Translations under genes and position numbers: made by a program
NCBI GenBank assembly: GCA_004154925.1
Contig: QJNS01000012.1
Location: 372,001 to 436,000 of the forward strand
Reading direction: 5' to 3'
Length of the DNA: 64,000 nt
Source of the DNA: Monosporascus cannonballus
Taxonomy: Eukaryota > Ascomycota > Sordariomycetes > Xylariales
Shown: positions 36,170-48,225 of the stretch, in pieces
Layout: each line of letters begins with the position of its first letter
Position numbering within the stretch: the stretch's first letter is position 1
The notes under the pieces: generated by a model
Database searches by the model: none
Told to the model about the DNA's origin: nothing
The model's input: only the letters and a program-made list of their open reading frames with translations

Positions 36170-38347
36170 GCTGCGTTTCGACACCCGACGGGCGCACCGT
36201 GCAAAGTATCAGTCAGATACCATAGTCACCATTATTGCCCATTATCCTCTATTCATGCAGAATTATTTCGCGGGTATTAATAGGAGCTGCCCTACAGAGC
36301 CTAAGGAAACGTTTCATGGACTAGGCACAACAGGCCCCAACGCTAGCCCTGGGCGAAAGTTCAACTATCGCACCGAATCTAACATGGCCTCTTTCATGAG
36401 AACATCACTACATCTATATCAAACCGACCACCTCGTAGTAATCGGATGCGCGGCAAAAAGCATAGTAGATGCCGCAGCCAGGTCGGATTGGTGAAAGCGA
36501 GAGTGAGAATATCTTTAACTCGGACATTTACCGGAATTGCACCGTATTATCGCATAAACGCAAATATGCGCTCAAGAGCGCGAAGAGCCGAGAACAACAC
36601 TCCAACAGAAAGGGGAACATGCTGGCAGATTCTTAAACTTACGATTCAATCATCGATACCAGCAAAAGCTCAAGGAGCGACGCGAGCAGGATTGGCCTGC
36701 GCTCCCGAAGGAACAAGATAAACTAGAAGTGAGATTATAGTTTGAACTCGACGTGAAATTCCAGCCTTGCGCTTTAGACCAACCCAGCCATCGTGCCATT
36801 TTAGAAGTTTTCTCGGAATTATGGATCTCTGTAATCAGCCCCAAGCAACACTTGGGAAAATAAACTTCATGGACAGTAACCAACCGTCTGGTTCAAAAAC
36901 CACTATCACTTAAACTGACAGTAGTCGCAAAACATCCATGGTTGGATAAAAGGAAGCTTTATATGTTTAAACGAATACCTCTATTCAGGATGGCGCATGA
37001 CAAGAACAGGTCCCAGCCGGGATCTGAGCCGGGGCCACTCGCAGGCGGCATTTTCTCCATGAAAATCCCAAAGGGAGTATCATACCAGACCATCAGGACG
37101 CTCTAGTTTTAGTCCAGGGGGGCTTCCTAGACCTCGGTCTCCCATATTGCCGGCGTACATACACCAAGTTTTCGGAGACGAGCTTGGTGTTGTTTGCGGT
37201 CGTGGCCTCTAAAGGGGCTGCAATCGTCTAAACGAGGTCTAAGGAGCGCGGATGAGGTGCAAACGGGGAGGGTGTTTGGATGCAAGGGATCCTGTCGATA
37301 AACGGCTACCCGAGCGCTCTGGCGTTGGAGATCCTCTGGGGTCCACGGTGGGTTACTGGGACTTGCTTGGGGAAGTGTCAACGAACGACCGCGCGATCTA
37401 AGTCAAACCAAAGCAGGGGTTCAGAGGGTAGCTGCTGTGTAGGTTGGCCCCCCTTACTCTTGGTGAAGTCCAGTAAATACATCGTCCAACAGCTTCGTGG
37501 GGGGGCTTCTATGAGCTAGGTCGTCTAACCTCAATATGATGGTGATGTGCGTCAAACCCCTTAGGCATTACCCGTAATCGGTCCAACATACTACCCTAGG
37601 CACTTACAGAAGTCTTATATTCACAAGCCCTGCAACCGTCGGATTGACGTGGTATCTCGACCGAAGCCTACCAGTTTTCAACCGGCCCTTGCTCTCTCGC
37701 GACGACAGAAAATGAGGGAGGGGTGGCATTCCGACTGCTCTGTGATCTCGACCCCGTCTCTAAGAACCAACGGCAACCCTTTCGCAGTAGCTAGTGCAGA
37801 ACCTTGCCACTAGAAGGAGGCCGAAACCCGAACTCTGTCTTGTATCACTCGCCCAACTCATAACACCTCGTTGGTTATACATCCCCTAGCCCACCCATTG
37901 CGGCCAGACGTCGTGATGAATCCGTCAGCTCGTCGAAGTATCAGTAACAGACGGATTGGTGCGTGGCAGAGATATCACATAACAGTGAGCAAGTAGGCCA
38001 GTAGAGAGGAGCAATCTGCATGTTTCATAATAAGTTTAATATCTAACAGAACATATAAATAAGACAGAAGAGTGCGTTTCTTTATTTTTTTTCCTCCGGC
38101 GAACAAAAGAAAGTGCCGTGATAGGCCCTGCTGCGCGCGTGTACAGTTCTGATCCGCTGCCTTGACATCCCTGTCACTCCATCTTTAACCATACAGGTTT
38201 GTGTATGACGGGATCGCCCTAGTGTTCTTCCGATTGGCCACACTTTCCTCTCGCCAAAGGATAACAGGGTAAAGTCAACTAGCTACTCGCTAGTGAAAAT
38301 ATAACAGCTTAAGGTTTAATAGGAGCTGATCCACACCAGGGAGCCGT
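36170..38347. other. Long intergenic stretch, no supported gene
   Basis: About 2.2 kb with balanced composition. Open frames at 36,446-36,721, 36,650-36,883 and 37,127-37,381 lack motifs and splice logic. Decayed coding sequence may be present but I could not trace any protein across frames. Confidence 0.5.
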
Positions 38348-40316
38348 TCAGATATGCTCGGGAATATCGACGCCCTCGGTCCATCTGGTCCTACGAAATT
38401 TGTGTCAGTATGGGAGACGGGCGACGTTGGGACGACACTTGTTTCGGGGCTCGCTAAACTTACGCCGGCTGGAGCTGCGACTTTGTCAGGTGTAGGTCGC
38501 CCCATTTCTTGGTGTCTAAGAACTGGCAATCATCACGCGTGCAAGGGTCACGTATACAATGATGGCTCAGATAGCAGTCATAGTCGACACAGTACGGTCC
38601 AGCGGGGCAGATGCTAGTTCGGGCTTTGTAACGATGGATGGCAAGCTCCGGTGCTGTTAGCTCGGCGTCGTGGGTTTTGTCACAGTTTACACCCCATTTG
38701 CAGCGACCCTTAAGATAAAAGTCGTTGCAGAAAACCGACGGCTTAATGCTCTGAAACTTCGCTTGGTAGGTTGCTTGAGCAGGGGTACGGGGCGGGTGCT
38801 GAGTTGGCGGATCAATACGATAGCCGTCTGCGTTGTAGTAAATAACCTTCGGCTGTTTCTTAGGCTTCGGGGCTTTAACCGTGACGTTTTGATGGTCGTT
38901 TGATCCTCCCGCCGTTGCATAGTTGACCGATATGCCCCCGTTTCCGGAGCTGATGACACTCGTGGTCTGTGGCCGGACAGGTGGCTTGGAATCCGTAGTC
39001 GCCGTACTGAGCACCGGCGAGGGAGTGCTAACGGTCGTATGGTTTACGGGGGGTCGCTGTTCCTGTTGCTGACCGGGAGAGATGGCGGACGAAGCCTTGG
39101 ACACCGGCAGGGTCGGCCGCGCGATAGGTCCCGGGCGGGGAAAAGGCTCGGAGTTAGTCTCCAGGGGTGACTGCACCCTGATAGGCATAGGCTGCAGCCC
39201 TGGTGGTGGCAGCATGGTATGTTTGGTCTCGTTATTTAGAGGTTCCGATCGGAACACATCGTCAAAACGGGTAATAGGGAAACCGAGGGATCGGAAGCCA
39301 GGCTCGGCAGGTGTCGTCTCCAAGAGCACGACCCTGTCGTCAGGGAGGCCTTTATAATCGCGGAGATCGTGTAAATAGCCATTATCGTGGCAACACCCAG
39401 CAAGGAATATCTTTTTGCATTGGATATTCCTATGATAGTGGCTAAGCAAACCTAAGGAAGAAGTTCAGCCATCTTTGCAGGACCAGGCAAAGCAGGCCAA
39501 GCGGGCAACCAAACGGCCTAGAAGGGCACGTACGTCTTATTTTAGAATCGGCGTTCTCTTTGCCTTTGCCGACATTGACAAAATCGAAATCAGCCCGACT
39601 ATTTGTGAAACGCTCGGCAAACAATCGCATCTCGTCATCCGAAGAGATGACACGAGACAAGCGTAAAGACTTGGACAAGTCGCTGAGATTAGCATAAACC
39701 CGGACAACGATGGAGATATCGTCGTGGCCGAAGCTAGTGCCTCTGAGGTTGTCCCGGACAGCCTGCTTCAATTTTTGTGCAGCTCTCTCCGCGCCTTCGG
39801 CGGGATCACGGAGAAACTCATCCGCGAACTTGGCCCCGTCGCCGTCAATCAGGACAACAACGAAAGGGTCTTTATTCTGGCGGCTAGTCAGCCTCATCCG
39901 AAAATGGCCCATCGGGTTGCGGGATGAAACGTACAACTTTCTGATCCAGTGTTTGAACATCTTTCTCTAAAAGAGAAGCTTTTGACTGATAAACAGCCCG
40001 AGATCTCTTTTGATCCTCCAGGTCCAGCTCAAGCTCAGCTATTCTCTTCGCATCCGCATCAATTCTCTTGAGAATGCTCTACCAGACGATATTAGCCGAT
40101 TGTAGAGCGGTGATACGCGTAGAAGGTACAAGACCGGGTTGCTGGGAAATGAGAGCCTACGTGGATGAAAGCCTGCCGCTCGTTGTCGACCCGCATATAA
40201 TGATTAAGCCGACTAGCAGCGTCCGTAGATAGATTGTCGCTGTGCCCCTGGCCATTCAGCATGGTGAACGAGGAAGACCCTGTGGGTAGCATGAACGCAA
40301 CCGGATCCTCCTGCAT
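38348..40316 (-). CDS. CCCH tandem zinc-finger protein, probable RNA-binding
   Basis: Five exons on the minus strand, 40,161-40,316, 39,935-40,078, 39,534-39,876, 38,464-39,451 and 38,348-38,390, give 557 residues with all phases agreeing. Residues from about 50 to 100 form a coiled coil (RIAELELDLEDQKRSR). A globular domain then starts with DPFVVVLIDGDGAKF. A Pro/Ser/Thr-rich linker follows. Two zinc fingers are readable: C-x8-C-x5-C-x3-H (CNDFYLKGRCKWGVNCDKTH) and C-x5-C-x4-C-x3-H. The last exon is only 43 nt and adds TRWTEGVDIPEHI, a typical family ending. The DGDG domain may be nuclease- or nucleotide-related, but that is inference. The second exon join uses acceptor CGCCAG, because the nearer CTAG would cause a stop. 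Confidence 0.87.
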
Positions 40317-41399
40317 TGAAACCGCGATGCTCCGATTGATGACAACTTGGACCTAAACGCGCTCCGTGGCAAAAAGAAAAGATGAGATCGTGACGAGGTG
40401 GTGCGCCTGTGAGATCCGATTGCCGCTAAGTGGGGGGGAGTGTAACTGGGCAATGAGCTAGGTACTGATTATGTACTGTATGCTTCGGGTAGGATATCGC
40501 ATAGAAGAAACCAGAATGGCCACTGTCGAAACCCGAGCTTTAAGATACGGATGGGACCTTAGGAAGAATGCATATCTTGTTAGAATCCTTGGCTACTCCC
40601 TTCGCTAGCGACGGAATACCTCAGGAAGGTAAGTTAGGGCTGCTCAGGAAAATCGAGCTTGGTGGAGATGAAAGATTTCCCCAAGAGAAGAGACCGCCCC
40701 ACAGGAAATTGTGTTAATTACATCCATGCTGCCCGCGCCCCGAATCCCCTGACCCGTGCACGCGATCTGGCCGGTGCCGGCACGTGACTTTGCAAGGCAC
40801 CAATCACCTTAGAGCGCGAGGTGTCTTTGGCTGTCTGGCAAGTTTACATCCGCAGAGTCTTTCATCGTGAAGACAAGGACGCGTATATACCTCGCCGCTC
40901 TATTGCCAAACGTAACCAGTCACATATGTAAGGTGGGTTTATTTTATTCTCATCACTTGCGTACATCCATTATTTGGAATCAGCGAGTGGTGTACAAGCG
41001 AACCCCGAAATTCTATCCATATGAACACCTCTTGTAAGCCAGTCACGGAATGCATTACATACGTTATAAACGCCCATCAGCAATGGCAATCCATAGCCCT
41101 CACGAATCCCTTCCCATACAACGTCATTATTCACGTCCCTGCACGAAATTGTGAATCCTTGCAAGATAAGAAAGCAAACAGACGGCTCGAAACGTGCGCT
41201 TCTTCATATTCCGAATGATCAGACCTGGGCTCCGTCGTAAAGACAGATAGTCGCAGTTGTCTTTCCGTACGTCCTGAAGACTGCGGTACCCCGTCCCATG
41301 GGAGGACCGCAGCTTGCTGGCTTGAGCGTACTCCAGTAGCTCTTCTAGCCGTCCTGCATAAGAATGTTAATATCTCTTTGTCGAAGGATTCTGACAAGT
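40317..41399. other. Intergenic, upstream of the CCCH gene
   Basis: Contains the presumed CCCH promoter. Open frames at 40,970-41,218 are short and unsupported. The minus-strand frame to 41,131 continues from the MYND relic but shows no domain. Confidence 0.4.
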
Positions 41400-42090
41400 C
41401 TACCTTGTCCCAGAACCAGGCGGCAGCCACCTTGTGGCAACCCCCACATCTCTTAAGGTCTTTACCATCGGCACTGGTCCTTCCGCAGGCGTGGCAACTA
41501 AGCTTACCGAAGTCCCGAGAGCGGCTCGGCTGGTAATTATCAAGGGCGGCGAGGTACTGTCTTTCTCCAGGGCCGTGGAAGCATTCATCCCACTCTGTCG
41601 GGTTCGTGAGCAACATGTTGCACTTGACAACCGGGATGAGCTCGTGAAGGTGACAGATGTCGTTCATCCTTTAGTGTGGCACCTACCAGCATTATCATAG
41701 CACCGGACATGATAACTTCATAGCAGTTATCCCTAGCCGCAAAGCTACCACGCCCGCCCTTGTCGAGGCAGTACTTTTTGAGTAGCTACTCCCCCGAGCC
41801 CGAATCGAGCTCCTGGCAGATTTGGGTACATTTGTTCGAGGTTGGGTCCAACTGGTACTCCAATTCATAAAATTGGGTGACCGCTTGGGGTGTATCCTTG
41901 ACGGTGTCGTTGATCATCCAAGTGGCCTCGTCCCCTTTTCAGAAGTCTTGGATTTCTTCAAGAACGATACCTATATCGTGATCGGCTTCGAAGAGACTTA
42001 TGATGTGACGATCAGTATCATAGAGTTCCCTGAACGTGCATTATTGTTGAAAATAACGGGAAAGCCCACGGTGTCCTTAGCGACCCGTGT
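41400..42090 (-). pseudogene. Broken MYND zinc-finger protein gene
   Basis: On the minus strand a coherent protein can be followed only by changing frame. RVAKDTVGFPVIFNNN (about 42,087) shifts to RELYDTDRHIISLFE and then QAVTQFYELEYQLDP and CYEVIMSGAMIML. After a further shift near 41,668 it reads DICHLHELIPVVKCN. It ends in the MYND core CHACGRTSADGKDLKRCGGC. In-frame stops are TGA at 41,939-41,941 and TAG at 41,786-41,788. The second half of the MYND finger (YCS..CQ..H...C) is absent. No single intron explains these breaks. MYND fingers mediate protein contacts. The decayed state is directly visible; the family label rests on the zinc-finger core. Confidence 0.65.
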
Positions 42091-42910
42091 TGGCTTGTGT
42101 ATGTAGCGGTGCGATGTGAGATGAGTTCTGGATAGAGGTTGTGTGGCGCTCTATAATATGAAGAGAAAATAGTAAGGAAAAGCAAAGCTCAGTCAGCACG
42201 GGAAAACGGATTCGAAAGTTTCACCGTCGATGTTTTCGGATAGAGGCAGTCGTGTCAGCGACCGTACCTTCTTCACTTGTCACCATAAGCAACTTCAACC
42301 CGGCAATCACCTCTTAACTACCTACCTAGGTACCTACATATATGCATTACATTTGGCTACAAGGCCAGGGCCCTTTACAAATACCAAGGCAAGCTCCCTT
42401 TGCCTGTCTACCTCGGTAGCTTGTCAGAGGGGTTCCCTATACATTCATACACCAGAGGCTTGTGCAACCTGCTGGTTTGGAAAAGGCTAGACGCGACAAG
42501 AACGAACGGAAAGGATTAAAGCCAGCTATCAGCGTAGCGGGCTGGGATGCACAAGTTAGTTGAAGACGCCCATCTGCAACATAGAGATAGAGCATCGGCG
42601 TCGCCAGGTAGGGTGATTCGTCTAAGGACTATAGAGATGCCTAATGGTGGCATCGTCTGTTTGTCACTTAGGGATTGATAAAATTTACTAGAGACGCATA
42701 GGCTGTCAGTTTTGGTACGGAGAATCACGATTAGAGACACCGATAGGATAGGGAGGCGTTTCGTTTACTATCTTGCAGCGATTCTATACATGTGGCATCA
42801 GGCCGATACACCAGAGCCACAACACTTTCATGCCAATTCCCCTCGGCCCCTTCAGGTTCGCCCGTTCCCGAGGACGGTTCATCACTGCCTCGCCCATTAG
42901 GATACCCTTG
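42091..42910. other. Intergenic between two pseudogenes
   Basis: No supported coding sequence. Repeated CTACCTAGGTACCTA-type units occur at about 42,319-42,333. Short open frames (42,230-42,490 and 42,712-42,955) look random. Confidence 0.45.
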
Positions 42911-44656
42911 TTATCTAGGCTCACAATTGCTCCCAAGGAAGATGGTGTCCGCTAAATTGACCTGCGCCCAGTCAGTCTCTTTAAACCTCATGATTACATA
43001 AGCCCAGCCCGTTACGGTTTCGGATCACTCTTCGGCTCGCAAAGGCACCAGCAGAGCTTTGGGTATGGGATTGAGTTCACCAAGGCAAGACTCTGCCGAT
43101 CTAGGCGACTACCGGTTCCTTAGCCCGTAAGGTATGCCAGTCGGAATAGGTTGTTGGTCTCACTGAAGATCAGCGAACTGGGAGTGCTGCTTTTTGGTGT
43201 CCCGTTCTCTGTTCGGGTGTGTAACCCCAAAAGGCTCGAAAACGACGTCTTGCCGGAGATTATGACACCGAACAGTCTGGCTGAGCAATTCGCCAACTCG
43301 GAAATATGTGAGAAGCACTATCTTCCCAGCCATTTTCGGCATATTGGACATATCGCTGGGGATCACTTTCAGAGGAAATGGCCTCAGGGCTATCGAGCCG
43401 TCGATCACTTAAGCACCCCTTCGTCCTGCTTTAGAGCTGCGTGTGGCACTGCTTCATGAGGGCCTTGCAGTTGTTGAGAGCCGACAAGAGATGCATCTTT
43501 AGGTATCTTACTCGTTATGGCCCGAACTGCATCCCAATCAACTTCCTCGTCAAGTAGATCGTCATCTCTAGCGGAACATCCCCCACTTTCATTTGCCACA
43601 CTCACCTTCGTGTCGGCAGTGTTGCCCATATTAGATGAGGGCTGAGGCGGCGAATACTGCAAATTCGGGGCGAATTCTGCTGTTAATCGTACGTCGCGGT
43701 CCCAGTCTACGGCAATGTTGGAGAGAGGTATGTGTTTCCCTGGACGTGATTTTGTGCTGTGCCGAGGAGTAGCGTTCATATCTTCTTCCAATAAGTCTTC
43801 AAAGAGGCAAGCACTCCTATAATCTGTTTGAGAAGTTTGAGCTTCGCTATAACAGGACTTCCCTCCACTATTAGCATCCAGCGGTTACGGTCTTCCGCAG
43901 ATACGCCGCGATAGCCAGGTATAGCTAGATCGTCAGTGCCGAAGTCTTTGCCAAACTGAGACGATTCACGCGAGGAGCTGTGGTCTACGTTTACATGAGC
44001 GGAAGCCCTGCTGGGATTGCTGAGGCTAGTACAGTTGGGTTGGAGTCCTATAGCCTCTGAGTCGTCGCCTACTGTTCTATCGGAGGTGAGGGAATCGTCA
44101 GTACTCGTATTATTCCTGGGCGTGGTGGGAGAAGATCCGGGCCCCTGTGTAGAATGGGAATTCAATTGATCCTTTGTCTTCTTCAGGAGTGGCATGGAAG
44201 AATAATCTCTGCTTGAAGACTTCGAGATAACGTTCCCACCGGCATGAGACTTGCAGTTGATGGTTTTGAGAGCCTGAAAAGGGCTGGACCAAGGGGTCGC
44301 CGGCGACATCAGCTGACGCTTGGGCCTAGTAGCGCCGCTATCTGAAGAGGAAGTTTGGTTACGTTTGAGGCCACGATTCTGGCTAATGTTCCGGGGTTCT
44401 GTCCGGAGGGGCTGGAGAGACTGCATCTGCGCACGAGATGGGGTAGGCCCGTGGTTCTGTTTCAATGTACTAGTGGGAGGTGAAGTTTCCCTACAGTTGA
44501 TAGGCGTGAACCTGATGCAGGATAACGGTAGGAACGGTGCTGGTCACTTTTCGTGTTCCTAGCGGCCCATTCATCGAGCAAGTCAAGTCGTCGTTGCAAT
44601 CTATTGTGGATGGCTTCAACACCCCCGCAATGCGGGTGACAGGGCGGAGTGGGCAT
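42911..44656 (-). pseudogene. Broken conserved fungal gene, function unknown
   Basis: It begins at the ATG at 44,656 (MPTPPCHPHCGG, RLDLLDEWAARN). The frame shifts near 44,466 into KQNHGPTPSRAQMQSL, again near 43,800 into FEDLLEEDMNATPRHS, and again near 43,405. The conserved C-terminal half then reads LLTYFRVGELLSQTVRCHN and KKQHSQFADL, followed by TGA at 43,160-43,162. After a TAG near 43,107 and another shift, TGWAYVIMRFKETDWAQVN is still readable, ending at TAA 42,911-42,913. I recall this pattern (an FRxGE motif, a QHFxFxDL motif, an acidic DEEVDW segment) from an uncharacterised ascomycete family but cannot name it. The central part is disordered and Ser-rich. A very short 38-nt intron could explain the first shift, but not the others. 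Confidence 0.65.
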
Positions 44657-45488
44657 GAGATGCTTGGGAAGAAAGTAGGAACAATTAGGTCAAGAAACCA
44701 CTTTGTCTGAACCGCTCACGACGATCCACTAAAGGCCTAGGGAATAAGTAACATGGAACAGAACGTGATTTCAGTCAGGACAGGGATTTATTGTAAGACG
44801 AGGAAGCTGACTGGATTCAGTTATGGAGATAATAGGCGCTTCCTTTCTCCAAGGCTAACGATAGCGCTATTTATCTTGTTAATGCTACATACACGATACA
44901 ATCGGAGGGGTCTATGTGCTTATCCATACCGCGACTGATGTAGGCAGGAGTGGATTAGGCTTGTGTCTGCCTAATCTATTCTGTCAGTGGTCACTAAGGC
45001 GTTATGCCACATCCAGTCCACCTGCAATTCATTCATCCTTAATCACTGCTAGGTACCCTTGGAGCCGTCCCGAGGCTCTGCAGATCCGATATATTTTGAA
45101 TTTCAGGCTTGTCAGGCACTTTTTCGAATATACTTACCTTTCTTATAGGAGACTTCATATGTTGGTTCCTGGTCATATTTTCCCTTCGCGCGGTCGATCA
45201 AGTGCCCAGTGAAAGGCGGCAGGCATATTGACGAGCGACTGACCCCACGGCTTATCTTATCGGCTCGAGGTACCTGTAATTCGTTCTATGGCCTCGACAA
45301 GATGGTCATATTTTAGGTGAACTTTGACTACTCAACGTTGTTATTTAACCGTTACTTTGATCGACCGTCTGGCTCGTCTCGGGCATTTTCTCATCCCACT
45401 CATCGGCAAGACGTCGAGGTCTAAGTTAGGTTTACTGTAAAAGGCTATAAGGGCTGTGAAAGCCGGGGATAGATCCTCATCTTCAACT
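44657..45488. other. Intergenic upstream of the VHS-domain gene
   Basis: No supported gene. It holds the presumed promoter of the downstream VHS-domain gene. Short open frames lack motifs. Confidence 0.45.
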
Positions 45489-47171
45489 ATGTTCTCTCAA
45501 GTAAGCAATAATATCTCCTATGTCATAACACGTGTGAATTATATGGAGGCTAGAGAAGTGTGGGAAAATATGTCCTCTACCCCCTGTTACCCATTATGCG
45601 CCAGACTCCCTTGCGAGGTTCAAGGTACTGGCACACATTTCCTGTCCAGAGCCGGAAGATGATAGCTACCAGTATGGAGGCAGTATGGAGTTAACCTCCT
45701 TCGCAGAAGAAACCTTACTCGGCCGTCACTGTCACAGTCGAGCGCCTTACGAGTGAGCAATTTGAAGAAGATGACCTGAGTGGAATTCCGGATCTCGTTG
45801 AGGTCATCAAACTGCAGGGGTCGGGCCCTGCAGAGGCAGCCCGTGCCCTGCGAAAGAAGCTGAAGTATGGCAACGTTCATCGACAACTGAGAGCCTTAGC
45901 TCTACTCGATGGTCTAATTCAGAACGCGGGGCCGCAATTCCAGCGAACCTTCATTAACGAGCCGCTACTTGAGCGGCTTCGCGTTTGTGGTACTTCAAAT
46001 CTTTCAAGCCCGGAAGTTAAGAAGAAGTGTTCAGAGCTATTCCAAAGCTGGGCAGCCGAGTACCGCAACACTCCAGGTCTCGAGCGCATCGCTATGCTGT
46101 ATAAGGTAAGGGTTCCTGGAGGTGTCAAGTGCTCTTTCGACTAAGCCCCGCAGGAACTCCCGCGGCGCAAGCAGGTCGTAACACAGGACAGATCTAAAGT
46201 GCTACGCGAGACGGAGCAAGATCCGTTCCGTGATTCTGACGACGAGGAAGATAAGCCGAAAGCATACTCCCCCTCAACTGCGTCGCCATCACGCGAGCCG
46301 GTCACCCATCCGCAGCCTAGCCAGACGGTCCAGTCCTCCAGCCATACGAAGTCCGCGTCCGGCTCGGGTTCCTTCTTCTCCAGCTCATCTAGGGAAAAGA
46401 AGAAGAAGGAAAAAGCCAAGGGAAAGAAGAAGCCCAAGCCTTTCAACCTAGAAACCGAGAAGGACTCGATGAAGGTTGCGATTGCCGAGTCCTCCATGGC
46501 CGCTACTAACCTGATGAACGCACTGCAAAGTATAAATCGAGAGCAGGAACGGATCTCGGACAATGCTACCGCTGTAGAGCGGTTCGAAGCCTGTAAGAAA
46601 CTAAGAAGGAAGGTGTTGCGCTACGTAGGTTAAATGCTGGTTCATGATATTATCCATTCTAGCTCACTTTCTTAGATTCATCACGTCGAGGATGAACAGT
46701 GGCTTGGTGGTCTACTTCATGCCAACGATGAGCTGGTCATGGCTTTGATGACCTTTGAGCAACTAGATCGCTCTATTGACGCGGACAGCGATTCCGAGGA
46801 TGAGTTGGCAGAACAGGCGCATCTCTATCGGAGTAGGAACCCAACTACCTTCCCTTCGACTCTTAGTAAACTAACAAGAGACAGTGGCATCCGAGAAGGG
46901 CAAGCAATCCATATCCCCCACGAGCCCGACGAGCGCTCCAAGCCCCATTCCAGAGATCGCCGAGCTAAGTGTTAAACCCGGCCCGCTACCTCGGCCCATG
47001 CCACCTCCACGGCCATCAGCTCTATCCAAGCCAACTTTTACACAGCCTACTCCTCGATCAGCGCAGGAGTCCGAGGACGATGACTCAGTGGAAGAAGACG
47101 AGAACGACCCTTTCGCCGATAGAAATGCCGTGCCTACGCCACACGCGGAGAAGGGTGAGCCCGGATGGTGA
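45489..47171 (+). CDS. LSB5: Lsb5-like VHS/GAT domain endocytic adaptor
   Basis: Lsb5-type proteins link ubiquitinated cargo and cortical actin during endocytosis. Five exons, 45,489-45,500, 45,707-46,105, 46,154-46,624, 46,676-46,832 and 46,885-47,171, give 441 residues in a consistent frame. Exon 1 encodes only MFSQ, followed by a 206-nt intron. The VHS domain spans about 5-137 (VTVERLTSEQFEEDDL, KKLKYGNVHRQLRALALLDG, NAGPQFQRTF). A Lys-rich linker (KKKKEKAKGKKK) separates it from a GAT-like helical region (ATNLMNALQSINREQERISD, WLGGLLHANDELV). The C-terminus is Pro/Ser-rich and ends with NDPFADRNA, a family hallmark resembling an NPF-type ligand. All splice sites are GT-AG. The gene looks intact. 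Confidence 0.9.
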
Positions 47172-47318
47172 TGTCTCCTGTGTCGTTACTATTCTGGCGC
47201 GATAATGCAAATAAAAACCATCCGAATCCTAGGCATGATATATATGAGCGCCATGTTGTTTCCATAACACATATCATACAATATGATATGGGCATGCGAA
47301 CATTCAGCTCTACTCTAA
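47172..47318. other. 3' flank of the VHS-domain gene
   Basis: Short non-coding stretch with ATATGATATG-type repeats at about 47,236-47,292. Presumed 3' UTR and terminator. Confidence 0.35.
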
Positions 47319-47485
47319 ATGCCCTCGTTTTAACGAAGTGAGCTTGCGAACCGAGTGGACGAGGGTTATTTTGTCGAAAATCCCGCTTCCCTTAGAACAG
47401 ATTGGATCTTGGCATCCCAAATAGGAGGATTTTGGCGACACCTGCTGCAACCTACCGCAACTCGGCAACGTTAAAACGAGGGCAT
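47319..47485. mobile_element. MITE-like element with 17-bp perfect inverted ends
   Basis: ATGCCCTCGTTTTAACG at 47,319-47,335 has its exact reverse complement at 47,469-47,485, bounding a 167-bp non-coding segment just inside the right island border. Perfect arms suggest a recent non-autonomous DNA transposon. Flanks (ctctaa and attgtg) show no clear target duplication. The family is unknown. Confidence 0.65.
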
Positions 47486-48029
47486 ATTGTGCTTGCTAGG
47501 CGACGCGGTAGCCTCACGTGATTTGCCTCATTAAAATCAGTTCCCATTTTTAACGATGTAGCTTCGCCTGCGGCGCAGCTGCGACTAAGCCTTAAAAAAT
47601 GCTATAGCTTTTGATACTACGTTTACATAATTGAAAAAAAAACATATAAAAACATGAAAACGTCGAAAATGAATTCTAATCTTAAGTTGTAAATTTTCCT
47701 TTTTAATTAATTCTATTTTATATAAAAATTTATAAATAAAACTTTAACTAAAATAATAAAGATAATTTTAAAATTTTTAATTTTTATAATTATTTTCAAT
47801 TTTAAAAGGTTTAAATTTATATTTATTAAATATATATATATATTTATAAATCGAAGTTATGTATTTATCAATATAAAGATTGAAATTATCAATTTGTATT
47901 GATTTTTATGTTTGAACTCGCTTTATAATTGCGATAATGTAATTGCAGTATATAATATTTTATTATTAGCTTTTAAAAAAACAACTTAATATTAAAAAAA
48001 CCCCGTTCAGCTTTACCTAAGTTAGCTTG
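47486..48029. other. Right island border
   Basis: Composition drops sharply from balanced to AT-rich at about 47,600. The last GC-rich spot is a palindrome, CGCAGCTGCG, at 47,574-47,583. Beyond it the sequence is TpA-dense. Confidence 0.5.
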
Positions 48030-48135
48030 AACCTTTGCTGACTCGTTTTTATTTTTGTTATATTTTTTATAATTCGTTATAACGTTAAAATTAACTAATT
48101 AAATAGTGTATTTTCGTAACGAGCTAACAAAGCCT
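48030..48135 (-). mobile_element. RIP-mutated copy of the border MITE, inverted
   Basis: Compared with the reverse complement of 13,560-13,671, this 106-bp segment keeps CGTAACGAGCTAAC and the outer CTxACTCGTT arm. It carries many C-to-T and G-to-A differences (for example AACGCTAAATATTAACC becoming AACGTTAAAATTAACT). The two copies therefore belong to one element family, and this one has been in RIP-affected sequence. Confidence 0.6.
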
Positions 48136-48225
48136 ACGTTTAAATTGCTTAAAATTGGTTTTGGTATATTGTATAATAAAGTACTATAGTATTATAGGTA
48201 ATTTTTATTACGCGGTTAGTATTCT

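Noticed and set aside
37127..37381. 84-codon minus-strand frame
   Set aside because: Starts from TTG, not ATG; no domain or neighbouring exon found.
44466..44503. A 38-nt intron explaining the first frameshift of the second broken gene
   Set aside because: Too short for a typical fungal intron and it would not explain the later breaks; left as a possibility only.
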